Source of the DNA: Ooceraea biroi
Taxonomy: Eukaryota; Arthropoda; Insecta; Hymenoptera; Formicidae
Reading direction: 5' to 3'
Assembly (NCBI RefSeq): GCF_003672135.1
Contig: NC_039508.1
Coordinates: forward strand, 14,953,945-15,017,944
Length of the DNA stretch: 64,000 bases
Program-made: the position numbers and the translations under genes
Shown: positions 12,209 to 24,990 of the stretch, one piece after another
Layout of the letters: each line of letters begins with the position of its first letter
How positions within the stretch are numbered: the stretch's first letter is position 1
Notes under the pieces: model-generated
Told to the model about the DNA's origin: nothing
The model's input: only the letters and a program-made list of their open reading frames with translations
The model's database searches: none

Positions 12209-13385
12209 CCTCTATGATTTTCTCTCGGCGGCGTCGCGGAAGAGGGTCGCGAGTTAAGTGCCTCGCCGCTTGGCAAATCCGATCGAGGCCTTTCCGCGGA
12301 ATCTATTTATCTATTTATCTCGGCCTAGAGGTAATAAGCCGATATTAAAATAAACGGTTAGCCACTGCGATTGCCGCTAGGTCGGCTTGACTGGTGTAAA
12401 TCGGGCAAATTGCTCTGGATCATCACCGTAGACTCTGAATTTATGAATCTCTCAAACGTTCTCACAATTGTCTACGCAACTGTCGAAAATTTCTCCGACT
12501 CGGAGACAGATCTTGCGGATCGCGAAAGGACATTTTCAGATCGCGCATTCTTATAAAAGTTATAATACAATAAAGATAGCAATAAAGGTTACCATCTTAG
12601 AAGCCACTCGGGAATCCGTAAGTTATTTCGCGAGGACAAGGGAAAAAAGAAAGAGTATTTGCCAAGGAGGTAACGGCGATTTGATTTCTAAAGCGCGCGC
12701 TAACAAATACGCGACGCCTTAAGGTATTTGAAATAAGGAGGCGGAATGCAGTACCTCGTTCCCCTGGACGGGTGAATGCGGAGGTAAGCAGGCTATTCGA
12801 GGGGGTGCAGAGCGCACCTAGGCACTTCTAGCTTCCATCAGCAAAGTAATTAATTTTTAATGTACTTTGCCTGCTTATTTCTTTCGTATCATGGGTTTTT
12901 TCCCCCGCGCCTCCGGCGGCCGGCGGGACAGGGGGTGACGGGGAACGGGCGGCGACGGTTATGAATTTCTAATGAGATTCCGTGGGAGATCTGCGAGAGA
13001 TTAGCGTAGCTGGAAGGTGCGGCGCGGTCGTGCGCTAGAGGTAAAAGTATGTATCTTGCGCGTCTCAGACCACGAAGAGGACACTTTCCGAGGTGGAAGT
13101 GACTCACGGACGAAAACAGGATGCTGGCTAGATAACTGTCTCAGGCCATGTGCACGTACGCTAAACGCAGATATGCGTTTCGATATGCAAAGAATGATTA
13201 AAAAAGCGCTAAACGAAGGGCTGCTTTTCAGCTCGTAGGGTGAAAGGTGTAAAGGATTGCTAAGTAATGCATTAAACGACGTGCATTGAACGACGTGTTT
13301 GGCGACATTTGATTGCAATGTGATGAACATCACATTAATGTAAATCATTGTGAATTTTACTTGACCAATTATTTGAAATAAGAAT

Positions 13386-13415
13386 ATTTATTTAGTTATT
13401 ATTTATTTAGTTATT
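13386..13415. repeat. 15-bp tandem duplication
   Basis: ATTTATTTAGTTATT occurs twice, end to end and without mismatch, in AT-rich DNA. Confidence 0.95.
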
Positions 13416-14592
13416 ATTTTCTAAATATTTAAATCCTTCAGGAATAGATATTAACAGTCATCCTTGCTCTTTCTGAGAAAATCGGATGTGAACTGGCATT
13501 TTTACGATATTCGAACAATGGTACGTGTGCTCACATTAAGAGTTATGTTGCCCATACGAATTCTCGGACAAAGGTTGACCATCGGCAAACAGGTAATTTC
13601 AGGTGGGCGATCGTGTAGGCACCCCCGTGAGCACGTAAGAGCTCCTTTTTCACCAACCGACTCCTCCGGACTCATGTATTAGAACGGTCAATACCTTAGG
13701 GCCCAATATGTAGACCTTCGGATAAGGTCTAATCCTGAAACCTGTGTAGGCGGCATTTCTGTTTCGCGTTCCAGTGACATATGTGAAATCTGCACGTAGT
13801 ATTTGTAGGATTCCTCAAAAGACGCGAAAGGCCCAACTTTGCTTTTCTACCTGTGCCATTGTTGCCACTCGTGTAACAACAGAGTTCCGCGTATTAGGAC
13901 TAATTTTAAAATCTCCCTGCATTCTGTGCGCAAATACCATGCAGATTTCGTTTTTCATTGTAGAAGCGCGTATTTCACATTCGCACATTCGCACCGATCT
14001 CAAGTTTTCCTGAACATTTTCATTTCTGCGAAAGTTTTTGCACTCATTTTCTGCTAGCGAGTAAGAAAGCCGTTGCTTTCCGCAATTTTCGATTTTCAGT
14101 TCTTGTTTTTATGTTTCGTAAATCATATACAACTATGTAGTCCCGTACATTTGTAGGCCATTTTTAACGTATACTTTAAAATGCAAATGTAACGCAAAAG
14201 TTTAAAGTGCATATCATCATAGGAAATAAAAAAGATTCTAGTTGGTACACTTTGGTTGTCATTCTCATTTTTAATTTGTAATTTTTGAGAATAAGTGTGT
14301 TTTTGGAAAGCATCAGACAAGTTAAAATTTTCTTTTAAAACACGTTATTTGCTTGAAATAAATTCTGAGTTTGAATGTATGACAAATTTATATGACTCTA
14401 AAAATCTTGCAACGATTCTATTTTGAGGTTCTTGCGAAGAAAATATACTCATTTCGCTTGGTGAGGTTTATTGAAAATGTAAGTTATTTATAGTCGCGTA
14501 TCAATCTGGCGTTGATATTAACGGAGGGCCATTCGCGACATGTCTTGCGACAATAATTGATTTCTTCCGGGGCGACGGCATTCGCGCACCCG

Positions 14593-14640
14593 CCGCAATA
14601 CATAATTCAAATATTTGCGGAGCGCTCGTCAGTATTGCGG
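14593..14640. repeat. Inverted repeat (9-bp arms)
   Basis: CCGCAATAC at 14593-14601 is the exact reverse complement of GTATTGCGG at 14632-14640. The 30-nt loop holds another TTTGCGG that could compete for pairing with the left arm. Confidence 0.55.
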
Positions 14641-17043
14641 GCGCAATTACCAGCGATCGAGAAGAAAAGCTCGCATCATGTCTTCGGTATTTAACTACCC
14701 CGCGATCGGCCGCGCGCTCCTCTCACCAAGTCGTTTTTCACGATTCAGCAATTCCACCTTACCGGCCTTGCCGAACGGTCAGTATTCTTCGAGGAACACG
14801 TAAACCCTTCCTTTCGTGCGCATTATGTGTTTATCCTTCTTTATCCGTGTTTTCTTTTGTTCTCTCTCGCGACGCCCCTTGCACTCCCAACCGCTTTTTC
14901 TTCTTCTCTTTTGAACCTCTCATCATCCGTTGAGCAGGTAGTAAGTGTTGCCACTAGATACAGGTGCTACTAGGTACACCTACACGGGGATTGCGGCTGA
15001 ATAGCTTCGCTCAACAGCGTAACTGATGCATGGATTCGCAAAATTGGAGCTATAGTGCGTAGTAAACTACTTCTTTTTTTGGAATATTAGATTGGCGATA
15101 AGTGGGACGATCTCTTTATAGCTATTATATAATTTTGCTTCTTACAGCATAATCACCCGTTATTTAATAATAAATTCTTATTTTTTATATCATATATTTT
15201 GCTATGATGACAGTATTAATGTGAAAAATTTGATTATGTCAGAAAATGCAACGAGTTGAAAAAACTTCTCGCTTGGAGGAACGAGATGTCTCATAGAGTT
15301 CCCCTTCTCCTAAAAAGATTATCGAGTGAAATCCGTTTCCGCAGCTGCAGCCCCTTGCTGCAGAATTATTTTCAGCTTATGTCATCGTCGTAACATGTGC
15401 ATGCATGCATATACCTGAGATGGAGACGAAAAAACGCGTGTCGGGGTAGAAGAGAGCTAGAATCATGGCCGGTCGGAAGAAGTAGCACAAAATAGGCATG
15501 AAACGGCAATAATTATGAGACATAAAGTGACGAAGAGCACGAGAATCGTGCAAGGAGAAAGACTGCGCCTGGCAAAGATGGACGACGCGCACGCAAAATT
15601 CCGGGAACGGGAGGTAACGTTGCATTTCTCTGAAGGTCCAAGAGCGCTGGACCATTAAGACGAGAGTTCCACACTGGTGGCCAAACGCCGAGTGCCCGTC
15701 GTTTCGGTAAGCTTTGCGAAGAACTAACGGAGAATAACGAGAGAAAATGGAGGGTGGGAGAGAGAGGAGGCACGCCGCTTAAGAATGGCCTCAAGGCCTC
15801 TCTCGCCTTAACCTTCCTCCCTATCGGGAGGATCCAGCGAGGTTTCATTCTTTCCTGCGCGCCGCTAACCCCGTCCTGCTTCTTTTCCTTTCAAAAGAAA
15901 GGATTCCGATTTTAAGATCTTACGGAACAGCACGTATATCCACGTTTTTGTGTTTTATGTTTTATATTGTAGTTATTCTGCCGAACTCTTTGGCGAGTAA
16001 TTGTTATATAATGCAATGGACGCTTCCTCTTTCATCTCCTTTTTATTTCTGAAGGGATAGAAAATTATTAGGGTGATTCTGAATAATTAATCTGATTAGT
16101 ATTGATGATTAAATCGGAATCAGATGCGAGAAAAAGCATACATTCACCCAAAGTTGAGTTTATATCGAAAATATCACCGATAAATTCAAGATTTAATATT
16201 CATAACGAGATCGTTAGTTTATCGTAAATACAGTTTCGGACAAAAATATCGTTTTTAAAATTTATCAGCTGCCGGATTCGTTCTTTCGCGCAGGTGAGAA
16301 TCGAGGAAAGGCACGCTATCGAACATATGGTTACAGATCCTGAATGAACTCCACTCGCGCAACCCCAAGCGTCGAAGCAGTGAATGAATGTAACTATTCC
16401 TACGCAACGCCTCGCGAAGGAGTTGAATCCCCGTCGTTGCCTCTAAGTATGAATGAAGACTGAAATAGCTGCGCCAGGAAGTGGTGCCATAATAAATACC
16501 TCGTCTACTGACTCCCCATGCTAGATCCCGCCGTCCGTTCTCCGTCGCGCTCTCGCTTCCTCGCCGCCTGCCACCGAAAGCTCTTTAATAATGCAGGACA
16601 GTCGTTTGCTCGTTTAACTCGGATAACCTAATCGTCCACTTCCAGACTGACTCCTTCGCGATATTCCTGTATGCACATTCGTGACTTCAGGCGTTCCGCG
16701 TTACCTCGGAATAGACACCCTCGTGTCTATATATACCTCTGAAGATTGATTCTGTCGATCGAAATAGATAGTCGATGCCAATGTATTCTCGCGTTTGAAG
16801 CGCGTCCTACGCTTCTGAATTTTTTAGGACTCAAACAGTAACAATCAGAATTAATCGGTTTTAATTAAGCTTGCAAGTATATATGTAACTCTCCTCGATA
16901 TCGTGTGTCTTCGCGATGTTCAGCTTGCGTGTCTGAATTTTGAGCTAAGTACGTGAATTCAAAGTTCTCGATCTCGCAGCAAGGAAATAACGTGATATCA
17001 AACTGCGTGCACAACGGTACATCTCGTAGCCGATCTCCAGAGA

Positions 17044-17061
17044 CGTCGGACGCGTCCGACG
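17044..17061. repeat. Perfect 18-bp palindrome
   Basis: CGTCGGACGCGTCCGACG is its own reverse complement and is flanked by GACGTC-type sequence on both sides. With even base composition about 0.24 such 18-bp palindromes would be expected in 64 kb. ACGTC cores resemble bZIP (CREB/ATF) half-sites; binding is an inference. Confidence 0.9.
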
Positions 17062-17131
17062 GACGTCACTCTCGCGCCTCGCCGAATCGCGGAATTTCGC
17101 ATTCTCTCCTTCGTCGAATGATGACATTCCC

Positions 17132-17145
17132 GGACGTTGACGTCC
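17132..17145. repeat. Short inverted repeat GGACGT-tg-ACGTCC
   Basis: Six-bp arms around a 2-bp centre, giving a TTGACGTCC site close to a cAMP-response-element half-site. It lies between the two perfect palindromes at 17044 and 17178. Confidence 0.6.
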
Positions 17146-17177
17146 CGAGCGTCCGTCATCTCGCGACTCGCCCTCGA

Positions 17178-17193
17178 TGCACATCGATGTGCA
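17178..17193. repeat. Perfect 16-bp palindrome
   Basis: TGCACATCGATGTGCA is exactly self-complementary and centred on ATCGAT. About one palindrome of this length is expected per 64 kb by chance, so its closeness to the 18-bp palindrome is the notable part. Confidence 0.9.
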
Positions 17194-18200
17194 CCCGATG
17201 ACTCGCGTCAGCAGACCGCCAGTTGCCAAGCGAATTTATCGCACGACGACAACCCGCGGCAGAGGACGTCCGGGGGTAGAAGAGAGACGGGCGAGTGGCA
17301 GAGGGAGGACGGGGAGACGCGTATAGTTCCATCGTTAAGGAGCCAGCCCGGCGGTGGACTGGATAGGGAGATGGTTTAGGGTCCATACATAGAAGGAGCC
17401 GGCACCAGCACGTATAAGGACGGAACGTGTGGGGTATTGACTAGCCGGCTGGTCCCGGCAAGGGTTGCGGCTAAGACGGAGAGAGCAACGGGAGGGTTGC
17501 GAAGCCGGCAGGGGGAGGGGGAGTGCGGGAATACTCGAAGGGACGAAGGAAGACGCGGCGGACGGTGAGAGGGAAAAGGACGCGCGAACGCGCGCGATGC
17601 CGCGGAGGTGAGGGACGAGGGACGAGCTCTCATTGCTAAAGGTGGCTCCAGGACGGTGGGACGCGAGGAGGGTTGACTAGGGGGGGAAGGGAGGTAGGAG
17701 GAAGAAGGAGGCGGAGGACGGCAGGGTGGACTACCTAAGACTGATATGGATTGTAGATTATTCTGGACCTCGGGGTGCGGCTTGGCCAAGGGTTAGTATC
17801 TCAGAACCCTTGGCGCGCGCTCACCTCCGCCTCCCTCTTCTTCTCTGCCTCTGGAGCTCTCGTACTCTCGACCCGCGTTACCAAACCTCTCTCGGGCGTC
17901 CACCCGCTAACTCTACCCTTCCCCTCCTACCACCTCCTTCTCTCTCGTCCTCTCCGCATCCTCGCAACCCACGCTTCCTGACCGGCTCCTCGCCTCCTCC
18001 TCGCGGTTCCTTCTCGCGGAGAAGTTCGTCCGTTCCGACTAGGCGGCTAGGCCTGCGGCCGATTACATGCCTTCCCGTAATCCGATGTTGCGCGAATCCC
18101 TCCCCCTTCAGCCCCGTTCGTCTCGCGAGCCAATTCCCTCTGTGTTCTCGAAGACGCAAAACCTGGAGAATCTCTGACGGCGCAGAGAATTCGCAATAAT
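17194..18200. other. GC-rich island, purine-rich then pyrimidine-rich
   Basis: The + strand is purine-rich at 17260-17730 (GGGGGAGGGGG runs near 17510) and pyrimidine-rich at 17820-18130. The switch lies near 17.8 kb. The opposing open frames here are low-complexity translations. No start site or exon is recognisable. Confidence 0.6.
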
Positions 18201-19960
18201 CACCGGCCGCTCGAATCGCGATTATTATTTCGTTGTGTGAACCCTTCGTCGAAAACTCGCCTGGTGCCCGCCCGAATCGTTGTTCGTCTCGCGAATCACA
18301 GAATCAGGCCGCAAGAAGATAACGATTATTTTACGAGAGATGATTGACTGATTGATCTTTTGATCGTGCGCGAGAATATCCTCATTTTCTTCAGATCTAC
18401 CGCGTTCGCCTTCGTCATCGCAAAAGTTTGTTGAATTCGCCACCAACAAACGACGACTGTTTACACGTTCCTCCTTTGCTCCGATGTTGCAGGCAACGCG
18501 CCTTTAGAGGCAATCTCGGCTACGAAGGTTCGTGCCAAGATTCAAGAGTTTAAGGTCGCGGTGCTTGACCGACCTTCTTCCGCTAGCGAATTGTGCCGTT
18601 TTATGTCTCTCATTCGTGTCAAATTAGCCGAATCCGATGAATAATCTTACGCACCAGTCGCAACGAAACCACCTTTATCCTTATTTTACTTGTAAATATC
18701 CTCTTCTACCTTAATTTGTTTTTTATTCCTCTTACATACCAAATGTAAGAATATGATATTAAAGAAATAGCATTCTATCTATAATTTAAAGATACTTATG
18801 ACACGTTTCTCATTGAGAGATAATCGTGTTCAGATAAATTTATAAAAGCGTAAATCGTGGCTGTTGTGGAAACTTTCTATTGTTTCTTTATACTATCTTT
18901 AATGAGCTGTCCATATCAGTAAATGTATGTAACGATGTAGTGACCTGCATAAAATTTAATAGGTATGTGGTACACAACAAGAATGAAGATAGAGATTAGC
19001 TAATCACGATCATCTCTCAATACTGATTTCTCTCGCTGATCGAGCATCGCGCTCCCGTTCTCCCCCTTTCTCGTTGATCTTGCAAGGTAGCGGTGCGTTG
19101 TTAATGACTGTTAATGACAGTTGTTACGACTCGGCGACTATTAGTTTCTCGTGTACCTGGTACGCCACGGCACACGCTCAGTAATTACGTATACGTTCCA
19201 TCGACCGTCGTGGGTTCTGCAATGTAAAACTAGCACGCCCGGAGTGCTGCCTTTGGGAAACGGTGATCTCGTTTGCGTCATGCGCATTGTTAAAGGCAAC
19301 GCTTATGCAATAATTACTGTTTCCGGTGACACGGTGCCGATCGCGACGGAGATCCGTTCGCCATCGACGAACTCGATTCTCAATCCTCGCGATTCGAGAT
19401 GTCGATTTTTCATTTTTACATTTGACAATTAATGATTCATCAGCTTTGTTCTTTCAACTAAATCTCATTAGTAACTTGTTATTTCAGTTTCAATAAACAA
19501 TATCATGCAGCATAAAATTTGTAACTCAGTACATTACTATCTCAAACTCTTCATTTATGTCTAACTATTGTTGCTCACGTAGGAGGTAGCTCGAATGATA
19601 CAATGCAAACCCTCATGCATATCACATAAATCTCGTATCAACCCCTTTCTTCACTTGTCTTGATCATCGATCGGACAGCGACGACGACGGAGATTCGCGA
19701 TAACCGGTGAGCGGGAGTTTAAGATGGTGCGGTCCTACGCCAGCACTACGGTTGTCGCTTAACCGACAGACCCAGACCCCACTATGAACACCGTTCTCAC
19801 TCTCACGGGGCAATCTTTCACATTCTACGCATACTTGCGCCCACCCGAGCCATTCCGCCGGATAGGTAGTATAACCGAGGCGAGTCCCGGAGCCCGGCGT
19901 GCATTCGAGCCGCACCGTAGGAGCCTTGGCAGTTTCGCGGAAGCAACAAGCTGTTTATGG
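18201..19960. other. Non-coding stretch, no clear feature
   Basis: AT-leaning sequence. A 93-codon open frame (19151-19432, +) has no ATG at its start and no recognisable domain. I see nothing else. Confidence 0.5.
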
Positions 19961-20290
19961 CTGCTCCTTGCGCTCCTCTCGGTTCTCTCTTAACCTACCT
20001 TCCCTCCCGCCGTCCACCTCCCTTCCTCCCTTACAACGGCTTGCGCTGCCGTTGCTTCTCGTCGCCTCTTTGCGCTACCATCGGTCCTTACGTGGCCCTA
20101 TCCGTGCTCTTTTCTCTCCACAAAAGGGTAGCATGTAGCTTAGGGGAAAAGAGAGAAAGGTATAGAGATAGAGAGTGAAAGGGAAAGAAAGGGGGAGTAA
20201 GAGAAAGCGCAGAGGGTAAGAGAAACGAGAAAGAGGGAGACGCTGGGAAACCCTCCTGGGAGCAACCATCGGCGCGAAGAGCGTGCCAAG
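19961..20290. other. Pyrimidine block followed by purine block
   Basis: The + strand is C/T-rich at about 19970-20060, and from 20120 to 20260 almost entirely A and G (GAGAAAGG, GGGAAAGAAAGGGG). This is the opposite order to most islands in the window. Confidence 0.65.
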
Positions 20291-21272
20291 TGGCTGTTTA
20301 CATCAATTTTATCGCCGATTTCTGAACCCCGCTGTCAGAACAGATTCCGCACGCCCGCGTTTAGACTGTGTCGTATGATGTATACCGTTGAGGGATGTCG
20401 AGAACGATGATCTCGATGCGATGCAATCGGAAGATCTGCGACGTATCATCCGGCCGCGATCAGAGATTTATTATCAGTTACCAAGTTAGTAGTTAGTAAC
20501 TGATTTGCTGATTTTACCGTAATTGCTTCCGTTGTATTTCGTGGCTAAGGAACGGACTCGATGAGTCTTCACCCAGTAAACAGTTCAACTATCGAAAGAT
20601 ATCTTATACACTGATGCGCGGATATTGCGCCGAATGACAAATTAAATCGAGCGCGCGAATGAATTGCAAATGAGATAAATTTTGCCTTATTTTACTATAC
20701 ACAATGTTATATCTGTCCGCAATATCCAAGTAGGGGATCGCGCAGAAAGCTAAACCTTACGTGATTCACGGAGAATAGGACATGTCCGCGGCAGCGCGTG
20801 CAGCAAATAGTCGCGTATAAACCCGAGTCTTTGTTAACCGGATTATTACGTGCAATATTCGGCCTTGAGAATGAGCATGCGCGATTCGCCGTTCTGAATA
20901 AACGAGGTGCGTTAATTGAGATCTCAATGATACAATCGACAGTGCTCTTTTTTTCCTAACGGTGACCGTAAATTGAACAACCGATGATAGAAACGGCTAC
21001 GGATGGTTATATAGGACAAACTGGAAGTGAATCAGTAATAATTAAGTTCATGGCTATTATCGTCTCATCCGTATTTGTGTCTCTTTTAAACCATTCCGTC
21101 AATCAGCCAGTATCGTTCTTTCTCTCGTCTATATATGTTTCCTTATTGTAGTCTTTATAATTAAGTATACAAATGTTAAATTCATTAAATAAGTAATGGT
21201 ATTCTTAAATATGGAATGGAGTCTTATCGATGCACTTTAGTGTTCGCGATACTGGAACGAGAATTTGATCTT
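20291..21272. other. Non-coding stretch, no clear feature
   Basis: Mixed composition. No repeat or gene signal beyond chance. Confidence 0.5.
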
Positions 21273-21479
21273 TCACTTATCTATGTCCGATTCAGTGTGG
21301 TATTTACGTGCTTCTGAAATCACGAAACTTTTTCCCGCGTTCTGATACTTATCATCATTGACACGATGGTACACGATGATCGCGGAATTTGTTCTTTCAT
21401 CGTTCGCTGATTTTCCGAGATAGATCTTATTTCTACTATCACGATACAATGTTACGGCAATGAATTCAGCGGCGGACAT
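21273..21479 (-). CDS. Possible small ORF, unknown product
   Basis: A 68-codon frame starting at an ATG (MSAAEFIAVTLY...) and ending in TGA. The translation is charged and mixed (Asp, Lys, Asn, Arg) rather than low-complexity, unlike most open frames here. No signal peptide, membrane segment or known motif is visible. The frame stays open 18 codons upstream but without another ATG. No splice sites are convincing. A chance open frame of this length is quite possible, so this is listed as a candidate only. Confidence 0.12.
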   Translation of the reverse strand: MSAAEFIAVTLYRDSRNKIYLGKSANDERTNSAIIVYHRVNDDKYQNAGKSFVISEARKYHTESDIDK

Positions 21480-21480
21480 G

Positions 21481-22600
21481 GAGAGCGCTTGACCACCACT
21501 TCGTTCGTCCGGATGATGGAAGGACGTGTCCACGGTGGACGAAAGAGCGCACAGTGACGGAGAGCCGATGGTGGGTGGTGGTGTGAAGGGAGGTTGGAAC
21601 GGACTTAGGTGTGTATGCGCGCATCCTCAAGCCGTTGCATCCCTCTATCCGGGCAATAGCGGCACCTCACCCCGCGGCTGTACACACCGGTACCGGATAG
21701 AGGGTTGCTCGGGAGCCGATCTGGGACGTGTGCTGGGCAGGCGAATACGAAGGTGGTCGTAGCGGGGTGAGAGTCGTAAGACGGCGGGCTGGATGGAGGA
21801 TGGGCGAGGGGCGAGGAGCGCGAGACAGAAAGACGTGCAGATATACATGCGCGCGTACATATAATAGAGAGACAGAGAGGGATGGAGTTGGAAAGATGGC
21901 AAGGGATTCGAGGGAGTCGCGGTAAGAGAGGGGAGAGGAGGAAGACGAGAAGGAAGGAACAGAGGGAGAGGACGAGGGAGAAAGAGAAAGCGCAGAACGA
22001 GAAGGACGAAGGGGAGGTGGAGGCCGGTGGTGGTTGAAGGGGGTTGGGTTGGTGCACGAGAGGGCGCGCGAGGGGGGAGTACCGTTAATTCCCCGATACA
22101 ATGCTCATATCACCTTCCCCTCTCCCTGACCACCCACCGCCGCCGCTCTCGTCCTCCTTCCTGCGCACCCTCCCGCCCCCTCTCGCCAACTCTACGGCCC
22201 CCTGCTTGCTTGCCTGCCTGCCTGCCTGCCTGCCTGCCCTGGCTTCGCCTCGCGGACGTTCCTTGTCTTACTGGCAAACTTAATCGATATTTCACAGTTT
22301 CTTACCCCCCTCCCCGTCTACGCCGGCCTCCTCCGTCTTCCTTTCTCCCTTTCCTGCCTTTATCGCACCCTCCCGTTCCCTCTCACGCTTCTGCCTCGCG
22401 CTCCTCGTGTCCGGCCGCAGAGGGTAGGACGAGGAGGGCGAGTTGAGAGAAGAGAGGCATCTTCCTTCCCTCCAATCGCACTTCCGAGAGAACGGCACGG
22501 GGCAGCGGCGCGCCGTGCTGGCTGGGCTGGCTCTCACTCTCTCTCACCCTCGGATGCGCGGGTTGCAAATATCTATCTGCATATTGTATTACACGTCACG
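21481..22600. other. GC-rich island, purine-rich then pyrimidine-rich
   Basis: The + strand is purine-rich from about 21540 to 22080, then pyrimidine-rich from about 22090 to 22420, with a sharp switch near 22085. The pyrimidine half contains a TGCC microsatellite. The overlapping frames on both strands (up to 150 aa) are translations of these tracts. Confidence 0.65.
22211..22238. repeat. (TGCC)7 microsatellite
   Basis: Seven perfect TGCC units preceded by two TGCT variants. It gives ACLP-type repeats in all frames. Confidence 0.97.
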
Positions 22601-24440
22601 ATAATGTAGACCCCCCCGGGTCTCTTTCTCTATCTCTCGCCATCTCGGCCTGGTCGCTCTCGCCTTCTCCTTGCGGGCGCTGATCGCCAGCCACCCTCTA
22701 TCCTCGCACCCCTCTCGTTTTCGGACGGGTATTGTGTGACGCCTTGCAGCGCGGTGCATCGTCCGACGTCCACGGTAAAGAACGATCCCTTCCATTTTTC
22801 ATGGGCGGCCGCGAGCGCGCCGGTATCTCATTATCGTAATTGGGTGACGCGCGCGTGCCTCGTGGCTCGCTAGAGAGGAAGATCGGAGGACGATCCATGC
22901 CGGGCTGCCGTATGCTGATGGGTTAACCTCGTGAAGGATTCGTCGAGTACTTGTCTCGAAAAAAATGTACAATTATGTAATTCGCTTTAGTTGCCTTTGC
23001 GAAACTATACAGATAAATGAACAAATCGACGAAATGCTAAGTGTGCTTCTTTTTGTACAATTATGCTTGCCTTTTCTCTATCCTCAAGGATTTATTTATT
23101 TGAGGTAACATTTTTGAATATGCGCTCCGTGCTTGTATATGCAAAATAGTATTTACGTTACGTGTATTTAAGCATTTAATTATATGTATGTGATAGAACG
23201 ATAGGGTTCCTATTTTCCGAATAGCGCCTGCAATTTTTTTACGGTCCACTCATTATTATGTCTTTACGTTATTATCTACCATACAATCATTTTCCGAAAC
23301 CGCAAAGTTTGCTGATTATATACGCATCCCCTTGAGTCCCGTGAGTACACTTATTCCGAGATCGCGTGTAGATATTTTTACGGAGAACGCGATCGATCAC
23401 GTAACGATCCGACAAAGAGAGAAGACACGGTGTTTTCGAAAGTTAACGTATTAATCATTACCACTATTGCTCAACTTGTGGAAGAATCTTGTCTTCTTAA
23501 TTGCTATATAAAATTTAACGTAGAGGCTATCCTTAATTTTACGGATTAATGTAGCCGAACCACGAAGTTCGTCAAAATCATCCAGCATTCCGTTGAGTAA
23601 CATTTCGAAGGCAAGCAACGATAAGGTATCGCGGTAGCGGGAGTGAATAGAAGAGGATGCGCGACGGGGCTTCTCGAAGCACTCGATGATACTCACATTT
23701 AGTATGATATTTATACGATTTACCACTTTTGTTGCATGTTACTTTCAAAGTAGCAAACAACTTCGATCGTAGCATAATCACGTGTATGATTATGCGAAAG
23801 CGTGAATTATGCTTTCGTGTATGTCTATCATCGAATATCTTGCTCCAGAAATAGCATGATACGACTTGGTCACTTTAAAAGTCGCATTTACATTTTAAAA
23901 AATGAGTATAACGTAAATTGGAATAAACTTACTTATTTTCCAAGTAAAGTATACATATATATAGAATTACATTTGATTTGATTTATATCGGATATATCTG
24001 CAAAATATTAAATATGCTTATAATTATTCTTCTATTTGATTATTAATATGTTTAGATCACGCGTATGCATAAAACTGCATAGCATATGTTCCAATAAAAC
24101 TTTAATAAGAAGTATAAAAGACTCCTAATTTGATTTAATTTCTTGTTAAAGAAACTCATTTTAGTTATTATTTAAAATTGTTTGGAACAGTATTGTGAAA
24201 GACCCAGCGTGTCGTGAATTTCTCGTGTGTTTCCTATCGAGTTCTCCATCGAGCGTGTCGCGAGGTATTTCCGAGCCGAGTTTTTTCGTCGATCCGGGAA
24301 GGAAGTGCAACGGAGCCGATAGCCGCATCCGTGTAGATATACCTCGTAAGGAGGAGGGATCCGTTACTGTCAAACAGTGGCGGTCGTCGCTGCTGCCTCT
24401 GCCCAAGCACCTTGTGCACGTGAATCAATAGCATTAACCC
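22601..24440. other. Non-coding stretch, AT-rich in its second half
   Basis: 22620-22900 is still GC-rich. 22930-24180 is AT-rich. A double hairpin at 23772-23817 is the only structure seen. The minus frame 23451-23726 lacks an N-terminal ATG and a matching splice acceptor. Confidence 0.5.
23772..23817. repeat. Two adjoining hairpins
   Basis: GCATAATCA (23772-23780) pairs with TGATTATGC (23787-23795) over a 6-nt loop. Immediately after, CGAAAGC (23795-23801) pairs with GCTTTCG (23811-23817). The two stems share one base, so they would fold mostly independently. The first loop contains CACGTG. Confidence 0.7.
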
Positions 24441-24990
24441 ATTCCACCCTATCAAAAGGAGCCGGGGTGGGTGGCTGCTGGTCTGGCGAAGAAGGGGGGG
24501 GTGCAAAGGGGTGGCAATAGTAACAATCCTGAGGTATTTAGCCGCTCGCCCCCAGGACAGCGAGGGAGCCAAGATACCGCTAAGACCGTCCGCGTACTGT
24601 GCAGCATCCATCCCATCGCGCACACCCCTTTCTCTCCCTTTCTCTTTCTCTATCTCTCTCGCTTTTGCTCTCTCTCGATCTCACCCTCTGTCTCTCCCGC
24701 CGGTACTCTCTTCCTTCTCCGCCTCCTCGCGCACTCTCCACACTCTCGAATGTATCGTAGTGTATTCTCATACGGACTCGCCTCTCGCCCCGGGAGCGAA
24801 TGTGGATGCTCGTAAGTGTGTCCATACCGGGTGATCACCCGGAAAGCTGCCGGGTTCGGCGGGACCTCAGGTCAACGCTTCCGAATTCGCGAGCCGTGGA
24901 TCCGCATTGTCGAAATCCCGGCGCGCCGTATTGTTTTGCGTGATCTCGCCCTATAGCGCTGGGCTATCCGCTAATAGCAGTCGTCGGGGA
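24441..24990. other. GC-rich segment with pyrimidine tract
   Basis: G-runs occur at 24470-24520. A nearly pure C/T tract lies at 24620-24760 (CTCTCTCG, TTTCTCTCCC). A perfect 16-bp palindrome follows. No gene is recognised. Confidence 0.6.
24827..24842. repeat. Perfect 16-bp palindrome
   Basis: CCGGGTGATCACCCGG is exactly self-complementary, centred on TGATCA. A further CCGGGT half-site follows at about 24851. Confidence 0.9.

Larger units (their letters stand above)
12207..16960. other. Long non-coding stretch with few features
   Basis: No credible gene. GC-rich at about 12210-13110 and AT-leaning beyond. Short structures include a 15-bp tandem duplication at 13386-13415, an inverted repeat at 14593-14640 and two CTGCAG sites at about 15344-15363. 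14060-14480 and 15060-15260 are AT-rich and empty. Confidence 0.5.

Noticed and set aside
23451..23726. 91-codon minus frame with protein-like composition
   Set aside because: Starts at GTG just after a stop codon and lacks a pyrimidine-tract splice acceptor.
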